The translations under genes and the position numbers were made by a program. A stretch of DNA of 9,290 nt, from positions 1 through 9,290 of the forward strand of contig CALGNW010000146.1 in assembly GCA_937958345.1 (NCBI GenBank). The letters run 5' to 3'. The notes under the pieces were generated by a model. It did not search any database. It was not told the DNA's origin and worked only from the letters and a program-made list of their open reading frames with translations. Positions 1 through 5,639 of this stretch are shown here, in pieces. Positions within the stretch are counted from its first letter, which is position 1; each line of letters starts with the position of its first letter. The DNA is from an uncultured Neomegalonema sp. (GTDB lineage: Bacteria > Pseudomonadota > Alphaproteobacteria > Rhodobacterales > Rhodobacteraceae).

Positions 1-19
1 AGTGCAGCGGGTTTAAAAT

Positions 20-95
20 TGGTGGAGCCTAGCGGGATCGAACCGCTGACCTCCTGCATGCCATGCAGGCGCTCTCCCAGCTGAGCTAAGGCCCC
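20..95 (-). tRNA. tRNA-Ala (anticodon GGC)
   Basis: Read on the minus strand this is a complete 76-nt cloverleaf that starts GGGGCCT and ends AGGCTCC-ACCA, so the 3' CCA is encoded (positions 20-22 plus discriminator A at 23). The acceptor stem carries the G3-U70 wobble pair, the main identity element for alanyl-tRNA synthetase. The anticodon stem CCTGC/GCAGG closes the 7-nt loop ATGGCAT, giving anticodon GGC, which reads GCC codons. The D arm (AGCTCAGCTGGGAGAGC) and T arm (GGTTCGATCC) are canonical. It lies downstream of, and in the same direction as, the FYDLN-domain gene. Only 19 nt follow it inside the window, and no terminator is visible there. Confidence 0.97.
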
Positions 96-109
96 GTAAA
101 GGTCCGACA

Positions 110-138
110 CGTCTATGCGGGCGGTCCTTTAAAATCAA
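110..138 (-). promoter_or_regulatory. possible promoter of the tRNA-Ala gene
   Basis: On the minus strand TTGATT (133-138) and TAGACG (110-115) are separated by 17 nt and sit 14 nt upstream of the mature tRNA 5' end. The spacing fits a housekeeping sigma70-type promoter, but both hexamers match the consensus only moderately. The tRNA could instead be transcribed by readthrough from the gene upstream. Confidence 0.3.
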
Positions 139-174
139 CTCAAAAGCTGACGGAAAATCCAAAAGATCATTTTA

Positions 175-197
175 TCTCGGAGGAGTCATCACCGAGA
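175..197 (-). terminator. weak candidate terminator hairpin after the FYDLN-domain gene
   Basis: On the minus strand, 22 nt past the stop codon of the 220-735 gene, TCTCGG and CCGAGA can form a 6-bp stem around an 11-nt loop. It is followed by A/T-rich sequence (ATAAAATGATCTTTT) rather than a clean U tract. It is the only hairpin of note between the gene and the tRNA; function is uncertain. Confidence 0.25.
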
Positions 198-219
198 CTG
201 CGTCCAAGCAAACGCCAGA

Positions 220-735
220 TCAATCTTCATCATCCTCGTCGTCTTCTTCATCCTCGTCATCATCGTCGACGACGGCTTTCTTTTTCTTCTTGCCGGTGGA
301 GACGCCATCTTCGTCGTCGTCATCCTCGTCGTCAGTGTCGTCGAGAAGGTCACCCTCGGCGACAAAGTCTGAGGAATCCGAAGATTCTGACTCGTCATCC
401 GAAGAGCCCTTGCCCTTCGCGACAACCGGATCAGCCGAGCCGTCGTCGTCATCCATCGACAGAACGGTCGTATCGTCCTCTTCGTCGATCTCGGCGTCCT
501 CATCGGGCACTTCCAGCTCGACCAACGGATCATCGTCCTCGACAACCGCAACAGGCTTTTTCTCGGCAGCCTTTTTGGCCGTCGCTGCCTTCGTGCCGCG
601 CTTGGGCTTGTTCATCGCCGCGAGATCGAGAACAACATCGCAGGCGGGACAGATAATCGGGTCTTTATGCAGGTCATAGAACCGCACATTGCAGCTCATA
701 CACAACCGTTTGACACCCCATTCGGGTTTGACCAT
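220..735 (-). CDS. FYDLN acid domain protein (TIGR02300 family), zinc-ribbon head with acidic tail
   Basis: This 171-residue protein of unknown function belongs to the alphaproteobacterial FYDLN acid domain family. The N-terminal 40 residues carry the family signature: MVKPEWGVKRLC, then FYDLHKDPIICP. The usual FYDLN motif reads FYDLH here (residues 19-23). Cysteines 12, 15, 29 and 32 form a CxxC...CxxC pair typical of a small zinc ribbon. A Lys/Ala-rich linker (about residues 43-60) follows, then a low-complexity tail dominated by Asp, Glu and Ser, broken by a KKKKK cluster at 149-153 and ending in a pure Asp/Glu run (157-171). No signal peptide or membrane segment is visible, so it is probably cytoplasmic. 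The start is supported by GAGGA (minus strand, 745-749) 9 nt upstream. In many alphaproteobacteria this gene is followed by tRNA-Ala and stands next to aroA; here the tRNA is kept, but the divergent neighbour is phaZ. The molecular function is not established; nucleic-acid or protein binding would be a guess. Confidence 0.9.
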   Translation of the reverse strand: MVKPEWGVKRLCMSCNVRFYDLHKDPIICPACDVVLDLAAMNKPKRGTKAATAKKAAEKKPVAVVEDDDPLVELEVPDEDAEIDEEDDTTVLSMDDDDGSADPVVAKGKGSSDDESESSDSSDFVAEGDLLDDTDDEDDDDEDGVSTGKKKKKAVVDDDDEDEEDDEDDED

Positions 736-769
736 GAAAATCGTTCCTCAATATCAGGTGGAGGCGCGC

Positions 770-798
770 GGAATGCCACAGGTTTCACCCTGTGTCAA
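770..798 (-). promoter_or_regulatory. promoter of the FYDLN-domain gene
   Basis: On the minus strand a perfect TTGACA -35 (793-798) is followed after 17 nt by CATTCC (770-775) as the -10 position. This would put the transcript start near 763 and give a leader of about 28 nt ahead of a good GAGGA ribosome site. The -10 is far from TATAAT, which is common in alphaproteobacteria. The spacer holds a perfect 6-bp inverted repeat (CACAGG...CCTGTG, 777-794). Confidence 0.5.
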
Positions 799-828
799 AG
801 CCGCGTTCGCACTTCCGGGCTGGTATTC

Positions 829-845
829 ATGTTGCACTGCAATAT
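829..845. promoter_or_regulatory. candidate PhaR-type operator over the phaZ -35 box
   Basis: The core TTGCA-C-TGCAA (832-842) is a perfect palindrome, and flanking AT/AT pairs extend it to 17 bp with one mismatched pair. It contains TGC-ACT-GCA, which resembles the TGC-rich CTGC-N3-GCAG type site I recall for PhaR, the repressor that controls phasin and PHB genes in Paracoccus and relatives. The position across the -35 of a PHB depolymerase gene fits repression. That PhaR is the protein that binds here is inference; phaR itself is not in the window. Confidence 0.4.
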
Positions 846-860
846 ATTCAGCCCTACTAT
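832..860 (+). promoter_or_regulatory. promoter of phaZ and its downstream genes
   Basis: TTGCAC (832-837) and TACTAT (855-860) are separated by exactly 17 nt, a good match to the sigma70 pattern. The predicted start is near 867, giving a leader of about 80 nt before the phaZ ATG at 948. It is the best rightward promoter in the intergenic region. Its -35 lies inside the palindrome at 829-845, so a protein bound there would block RNA polymerase. Confidence 0.6.
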
Positions 861-870
861 AGAGACATAA

Positions 871-907
871 CCCCGTGCATCGCTGTTCCAAAACAGTGCA
901 TTCGGGG
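871..907 (+). promoter_or_regulatory. strong hairpin in the phaZ leader
   Basis: CCCCG (871-875) pairs with CGGGG (903-907), TGCA (876-879) with TGCA (897-900), and CTGTT (883-887) with AACAG (892-896) around a CCAA loop. This gives 14 pairs interrupted only by a 3-nt bulge on one side and a 2-nt bulge on the other. It lies between the predicted transcript start and the ribosome site of phaZ. No U tract follows, so it is not an ordinary terminator. It could affect mRNA stability, bind a protein as DNA, or act in attenuation; none of this is shown. Confidence 0.45.
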
Positions 908-947
908 ATGAAATGCGGTTGTTGCCGCGAACGAAAGTAGACCTTTT

Positions 948-2180
948 ATGCTTTATCATGCCTACGAATGGACCCATGCAGCAATCACTCCCTGGCGGCA
1001 GTTCGCCAAAATGGGAGCGGACACCCTGCGCGATCCTCGAAATCCGTGGGCAGAGTCATACGGAGCGCGCACGACGGCAGCCGCATTCGAAATGTTTGAC
1101 AGCGCAACCGCGCGCTACGGTCGGCCTGAGTTTGACATTGATATCATCGAAGTCGATGGCAACCCTTGGGCGATTCGAGAAGAAATTATTCTCGATAAAC
1201 CCTTTGGCCGGCTCAAACGCTTCCGGCGCTTTGGCAACGGTGTGATTGAAGGGAAAGATCCGAAGGTGTTGCTGATCGCACCAATGTCGGGTCATTTTGC
1301 TACACTCTTGCGCGGAACGGTACAGGCCATGCTGCCCGGCCATGACGTATACGTGACGGATTGGCGTGATGCCCGCAATGTACCAGTGATCGAGGGATCG
1401 TTCGATCTCGAAGATTACGTTCACTATCTTATTGAATTTCTGCAAGAACTCGGCCCCGGCACGCACGTGATGGGCGTTTGTCAGCCCGGCGTCCCCGCGC
1501 TTGCTGCAACGGCGCTGATGGCGGAAGACAACGACCCGTGTCGTCCGGCCTCGCTGATCCTTACAGGCAGCCCGATTGATACCCGCATCAGCCCGACCGA
1601 ACCCACAAAGCTCGCAGATCAGCGGTCGTTGGAATGGTTCGAATCCAACATGATTGCGCTTGTCCCGATGCCGCATTCGGGCGCAATGCGGCGTGTTTAT
1701 CCCGGTTTCCTTCAACTTACCGGTTTTATGTCGATGAACATGGACCGGCACATGACGGCGGCTTTCAGTCAGTTTGAGAACCTTGTGAAGGGCGATGACG
1801 ACGCAGAGGCAGCACACCGCAAGTTCTACGACGAGTATCTGGCGGTTATGGACCTGACCGCTGAATTTTATTTGCAAACCATTGATGTCGTTTTCCAGCG
1901 GCAACTGCTTGCCAAAGGCGAGATGACCGTACGCGGCAGACCGGTAAATCCCTCGCTTATCAAGGACGTACCCCTGATGACGATTGAAGGCGGTAAGGAC
2001 GACATTACCGGCGCTGGCCAGACCCATGCCGCTCACACTTTATGCGACGGGCTTCCAGATGGCATGAAGCTGGAATATACAAACCCAGATGTCGGCCACT
2101 ATGGTCAGTTTAACGGAAGGCGCTGGCGTAACGTAATCCAACCTAAAGTTGCTGAATTCATCGAGAGTCATAGAAAGTAG
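948..2180 (+). CDS. phaZ: intracellular poly(3-hydroxybutyrate) depolymerase PhaZ
   Basis: PhaZ hydrolyses the amorphous PHB stored in cytoplasmic granules to release 3-hydroxybutyrate units for growth when carbon is scarce. The 410-residue protein has the usual length and the family's MLYHAYEWTH start, which fixes the ATG even though the upstream ribosome site is weak (GAAAG about 10 nt away). It is an alpha/beta hydrolase whose nucleophile is Cys rather than Ser: C178 in GVCQPG, with D351 in GGKDD and H384 in VGHYGQ. These correspond by offset to C183, D355 and H388 of Ralstonia PhaZa1 as I recall them. No signal peptide is present, consistent with intracellular granules rather than the secreted extracellular depolymerases. 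It is the first gene of a three-gene rightward cluster and is preceded by a recognisable promoter, a PhaR-like palindrome and a leader hairpin. phaC, phaP and phaR are not in the window. Confidence 0.95.
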   Translation: MLYHAYEWTHAAITPWRQFAKMGADTLRDPRNPWAESYGARTTAAAFEMFDSATARYGRPEFDIDIIEVDGNPWAIREEIILDKPFGRLKRFRRFGNGVIEGKDPKVLLIAPMSGHFATLLRGTVQAMLPGHDVYVTDWRDARNVPVIEGSFDLEDYVHYLIEFLQELGPGTHVMGVCQPGVPALAATALMAEDNDPCRPASLILTGSPIDTRISPTEPTKLADQRSLEWFESNMIALVPMPHSGAMRRVYPGFLQLTGFMSMNMDRHMTAAFSQFENLVKGDDDAEAAHRKFYDEYLAVMDLTAEFYLQTIDVVFQRQLLAKGEMTVRGRPVNPSLIKDVPLMTIEGGKDDITGAGQTHAAHTLCDGLPDGMKLEYTNPDVGHYGQFNGRRWRNVIQPKVAEFIESHRK

Positions 2181-2183
2181 GCC

Positions 2184-2882
2184 ATGCAATCCGTCACCAG
2201 CCTGAACATTGCCGGAATTGATGCGCCGATCACTGTTCGGCGGCGGCGAACGGCCAAGCGGGTGACTTTGAGCGTAAGTCGTGCAACCGGCGCAATAGGA
2301 ATGACACTTCCCGCGCGCTTCCGGCTGGACGATGCGGTTCGGTTCGCCGAGGCGAACCGCGAATGGCTCGAACAGAGAATCGAGGCTGCGCCAAGTCCGA
2401 TCGCTTTCGAATTCGGCATGATGCTGCCCTATCGCGGACGGTATCACCGCGTGTATCCGGGAAAACGGCGGCGGGTTGAAGTGGACCGCGGCGTCATCCG
2501 TGTCGGTTGCGACCCGGAACTTTTACCCGGAATGCTGGACAGATGGCTTAAACGCGAGGCCCGGGCGGCTCTGATCGACCGGTCCGATGTCCATGCGGCG
2601 GCCTTGAACACCCACTATAAACGAATTTCCATCCGCGACACCAAGAGCCGCTGGGGCTCGTGTTCGTCAACAGGCACGTTGTCCTACAGCTGGCGGGTAA
2701 TCCTGGCGCCTGAGGGCGCATTGAACTACCTTGCTGCACATGAGGTAGCGCATTTGCGCGAGATGAATCACGGCCCCAAATTCTGGGCACATGTCGAGCG
2801 GCTCGTGCCCGACTATGAGAATTGGACCGACTGGTTCCGCAATGAGGGCGTTGAGCTGCATCGTTATGGTCGCGAGGAATAG
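2184..2882 (+). CDS. YgjP/DUF45-type zinc metallopeptidase (M48-like)
   Basis: This 232-residue protein belongs to the YgjP-like metallopeptidase family (PF01863). The N-terminal part is basic (RRRRTAKRVTLSV at about 19-31), as in relatives. The family signature RDTKSRWGSCSSTGTLSYSW spans residues 151-170. The zinc site is HEVAH at 186-190 (ligands H186 and H190, catalytic E187), with the likely third ligand H196 in NHGPKFW. No signal peptide or membrane segment is seen, so it is probably cytoplasmic. Its physiological substrate is unknown. The ATG lies 3 nt after the phaZ stop, so its ribosome site would be inside the end of phaZ and translation is probably coupled. The hydrolytic role is inferred from the intact motif, and a specific link to PHB metabolism is only suggested by position. 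Confidence 0.9.
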   Translation: MQSVTSLNIAGIDAPITVRRRRTAKRVTLSVSRATGAIGMTLPARFRLDDAVRFAEANREWLEQRIEAAPSPIAFEFGMMLPYRGRYHRVYPGKRRRVEVDRGVIRVGCDPELLPGMLDRWLKREARAALIDRSDVHAAALNTHYKRISIRDTKSRWGSCSSTGTLSYSWRVILAPEGALNYLAAHEVAHLREMNHGPKFWAHVERLVPDYENWTDWFRNEGVELHRYGREE

Positions 2883-2912
2883 ACCGCCGCGCGCAATCGA
2901 CCGGAACCTATC

Positions 2913-3554
2913 ATGTATTTACCGGACGACTTCAGACTGACGGACGAATTGCTGATCCGCGATGTGATCGCAAAGCACCCTCTTGCGACCTTCGCCACGA
3001 ACAGCCCGAACGGCCCTGATATTTCCCATTTGCCGCTGGTGTTGCGCGATGAGGATGACGGTCTGATACTGTACGGGCATTTCGCGCGCGCAAATCCGCA
3101 TTGGAAGGCCCTCGACGGCAAGACCGCGGCTATCGCCGTTTTTACCGGGGCGCAGGGGTATATCTCGCCCGGCTATTATCCGACGAAATCGGAAACCGGA
3201 AAGGTCGTTCCGACATGGAATTACATCGTGGTCCATGCGCGCGGCATACCCAAACGTCTGGAGCACGGCGCGCATAGCCGGGGCGCGATAGACCTGCTGA
3301 CCGATACAATGGAACAATCGCGCCCTGCGCCGTGGAATGTCGCCGACGCGCCGGAATCCTATACCGAATCGATGATGCGCGGCATCGTTGCCTTTCGGAT
3401 GGTCGTGGACACGCTGGATGCGAAGGCAAAGCTGAGCCAGAATAAATCACCCGAGGATATTGCGGGCGCTTGTCAGGGATTGTCGCGTGACGGATCAGAC
3501 CTGTTGGCAGATCACATGCGCGCCGCTGCGCCCGGTACGCATCAGGATTCATAG
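2913..3554 (+). CDS. paiB: PaiB-family FMN-binding split-barrel protein
   Basis: This 213-residue protein matches the PaiB family (PF04299, related to pyridoxamine-phosphate oxidases). The order of motifs is as expected: MYLP start, HFARANPHW at 56-64, YISPGYYPTK at 83-92, VPTWNY at 99-104 and the C-terminal KLSQNK at 173-178. Bacillus subtilis PaiB was named as a negative regulator of sporulation and protease genes. Most family members are annotated as 'FMN-binding negative transcriptional regulator', but no DNA-binding domain is evident here, and flavin or heme binding or an enzymatic role is equally possible. It follows the metallopeptidase gene by 30 nt with no promoter or terminator recognised between them, and has only a weak ribosome site (CGGAAC). 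Its stop is 3 nt from the stop of the opposing pbpC. Family assignment is firm; function is not. Confidence 0.93.
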   Translation: MYLPDDFRLTDELLIRDVIAKHPLATFATNSPNGPDISHLPLVLRDEDDGLILYGHFARANPHWKALDGKTAAIAVFTGAQGYISPGYYPTKSETGKVVPTWNYIVVHARGIPKRLEHGAHSRGAIDLLTDTMEQSRPAPWNVADAPESYTESMMRGIVAFRMVVDTLDAKAKLSQNKSPEDIAGACQGLSRDGSDLLADHMRAAAPGTHQDS

Positions 3555-3557
3555 CCC

Positions 3558-5639
3558 TTACTCGACAAAAAGCTTTGTGCGGGCTGAACGACCGGACCGA
3601 TCAATTACCGAAATTGACAGATACCCCGCACCAATCGGGTGGTAACTGACCTCGCGTTCAAAGCGACTGACTTTCAAGGGTATGCCGTCGGCCAACCATG
3701 TAAAGGGCGGCAATCCGTCCCGCACCTTCAGCGTCAAAGGCGCTGCACCATCAGTCCCGATTCCCAAGGCGACCGTCGCACCATCAGGCGGAAACGCGAT
3801 GCGCGGGTCCGGTGCTTGCGTGCGCTCCGGCATGGCGGGATGGCGAAAACGCTGAAGCGGGCGCGGCAACTCCGAATGACTGACTGTCAACGCGCCTTCC
3901 GGCGGTGCGCGCAACGGAACCGGCATTGGTTTCAGGCGCGAAAAAGCATCGAACATCAGCGGCGCGGCGGTCTCGATACCCGAAATTCCCGGAGCCGGTG
4001 CTGCATCCGCACGTCCGACCCACACCCCGATGACATGCGCGCCGTCATAGCCAACCGCCCAGGCGTCGCGATAGCCGTATGACGTGCCGGTCTTAAAGGC
4101 GAGCCGCTCGGAACGGGCGCTTTGAGGCGTGGGCGCATTTGCCAGAATATCGCTGACATGCCAAGCCGCCTCGGGCGACAGCACCCGCGCGGTGCGGGGC
4201 GCGCCCTGCTCTGCCAGCCGTTCGTGCAGTGCAACCGCTTCGCCGCCACGCGCAATCCCTGCATAGAGCGAAACGAGATCATGCAGCGTCAGACCGATAC
4301 CACCGAGGCCAATCGCCAATCCGGTACTCCGACCGGCGGGCAGCCGTGCATTGATGCCAGCCCGCCGCAGCCTTACCATCAGCCGCGCGGGGCCAACGCT
4401 ATCCAGAACCGCGACAGCCGGAATGTTGAGCGAGCGTTGAAGTGCCTCGCGGATGCTGACCGTACCGCGATACGTTTTGTCGAAATTGCCGGGAGCATAA
4501 CTGCCGAATTCAGTCGGCCGATCCTCGATCAATGTCTCGGGATGCGCCAGTCCTGCCTCGAATCCCAGACCGTAGATCAGCGGTTTTAGCGTCGATCCGG
4601 GCGAGCGCACGGCGCGGGTCATATCAATGAAGCCGCGACGCCGCGTATCAAAAAGACGGGGCGAGCCGACCGAAGCGATAATTTCTCCCGTGCCGTGATC
4701 CGCCACAATAACAGCGGCAGAAAGCGTCCGCCCCAAACGGTCAATGCGGTCGTGTAACAGGTCTTCGAGTGCCGTCTGGGTATCGCGATTCAGGGTGGCG
4801 GTATGCGAAGACCCTGCGCCGCTGCGCCTCAACCTGTCCGAAAGATGGGGGGCGATCATCGGAAATCCGTGCCGCGCATCCGGTGCCGGTTCGGATTGTG
4901 CCGCACGCACGGAACCTGGCGTCAAAACACCTCTTTTTTCAAGCCGCTGCAATACCCGGTCACGGGCGCGGCGCGCGCGGTCCGGCGCACGATCCGGTCG
5001 GCGCGCCTCGGGCGATTGGGGCAGCGCAACCAAAAGGGCGGCTTGTGCGGGCGTCAGGCGTCGTGGTTCCTTGCCGAAATACGACAAGCTGGCAGCGCGG
5101 ACACCCTCGATATTTCCGCCGAACGGCGCAATCGTCAGATACAGCCTTAGAATTTCGCGCTTGGTCAGTTGCCGTTCCAGCGCCAGCGCCAAACGGACCT
5201 GTCGCAGCTTTGCCTTCAGGCTTCGGGGCGGCGCTGCTTCAAGCAAACGCGCCACTTGCATCGTCAGGGTCGAGCCGCCCGATACAATCCGGCCTGACAT
5301 TAAAAACTGCCCCAGAGCGCGCAGCGCAGACAACGGGTCAACACCGGCATGGGCGTAAAAGCGTTTGTCTTCGTAGGCGATCAGTTGTGAAATATAACCG
5401 GCATCAACCCCGTCCAATTCGACCTGCAAACGCCAGCGCCCGTCAGCCACGGTATAGGCACGCAGCAAGCGCCCCTCGCGGTCCAGCACCGTTGCGGAAA
5501 CTTCGGGCGACAGGGGCGGTAACTCGGTTCGGTCAATCCAGTCGTCAACAGCCAGAAGACTGACGGCGATTGCCGCCACGCTTAATATCAGCTTCCTAGG
5601 CCGAGGAAGCGAACGATACCGGTCGACCGGTCCGGTCAT
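3558..5639 (-). CDS. pbpC: penicillin-binding protein 1C (bifunctional glycosyltransferase/transpeptidase)
   Basis: PBP1C is an inner-membrane enzyme that polymerises glycan strands from lipid II in the periplasm and carries a transpeptidase-type domain. The 693-residue protein has one N-terminal membrane anchor (about 16-31, after RPRK). The GT51 glycosyltransferase follows, with catalytic E90 in EDKRFYAHAGVD (90-101), GGSTLTMQ (121-128), and ALVALPQSPEARRPDR (about 201-216 with its flank). The penicillin-binding domain has all three motifs: S349-T-L-K352 in SPGSTLKP, S403-L-N405, and K516-T-G518. A C-terminal beta domain of the PBP1C type (PF06832-like, about 612-693) completes it. The start ATG overlaps the stop of the alpha-2-macroglobulin gene as ATGA (5636-5639), which implies translational coupling. 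This pairing is known in many Gram-negative bacteria, where PBP1C is proposed to repair the wall after envelope damage. All active-site motifs are intact, so it is probably functional. No terminator is visible before the convergent gene. Confidence 0.96.
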   Translation of the reverse strand: MTGPVDRYRSLPRPRKLILSVAAIAVSLLAVDDWIDRTELPPLSPEVSATVLDREGRLLRAYTVADGRWRLQVELDGVDAGYISQLIAYEDKRFYAHAGVDPLSALRALGQFLMSGRIVSGGSTLTMQVARLLEAAPPRSLKAKLRQVRLALALERQLTKREILRLYLTIAPFGGNIEGVRAASLSYFGKEPRRLTPAQAALLVALPQSPEARRPDRAPDRARRARDRVLQRLEKRGVLTPGSVRAAQSEPAPDARHGFPMIAPHLSDRLRRSGAGSSHTATLNRDTQTALEDLLHDRIDRLGRTLSAAVIVADHGTGEIIASVGSPRLFDTRRRGFIDMTRAVRSPGSTLKPLIYGLGFEAGLAHPETLIEDRPTEFGSYAPGNFDKTYRGTVSIREALQRSLNIPAVAVLDSVGPARLMVRLRRAGINARLPAGRSTGLAIGLGGIGLTLHDLVSLYAGIARGGEAVALHERLAEQGAPRTARVLSPEAAWHVSDILANAPTPQSARSERLAFKTGTSYGYRDAWAVGYDGAHVIGVWVGRADAAPAPGISGIETAAPLMFDAFSRLKPMPVPLRAPPEGALTVSHSELPRPLQRFRHPAMPERTQAPDPRIAFPPDGATVALGIGTDGAAPLTLKVRDGLPPFTWLADGIPLKVSRFEREVSYHPIGAGYLSISVIDRSGRSARTKLFVE

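Noticed and set aside
96..130. Imperfect inverted repeat AAAGG...CCTTT upstream of the tRNA
   Set aside because: Only 5 bp pair around a long loop, and the position is within the probable tRNA promoter and leader; it is no more than expected by chance.
374..393. Three GANTC (CcrM methylation) sites within 20 bp
   Set aside because: They fall in codons for Asp/Glu followed by Ser, and GAN-TCN is exactly what such residue pairs produce, so the cluster is a by-product of protein composition.
290..679. Rightward frame with a poly-Ser product
   Set aside because: It is the complement of the Asp/Glu codons of the FYDLN-domain gene; the real gene has the family signature and a good ribosome site.
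1056..2036. 326-codon open frame antisense to phaZ
   Set aside because: It lies entirely within phaZ, has no family resemblance or ribosome site that I can see, and long antisense frames are common opposite conserved genes in GC-rich DNA.
4769..5563. Rightward 264-codon frame opposite pbpC
   Set aside because: It is antisense to the conserved glycosyltransferase and transpeptidase domains and has no recognisable protein features.
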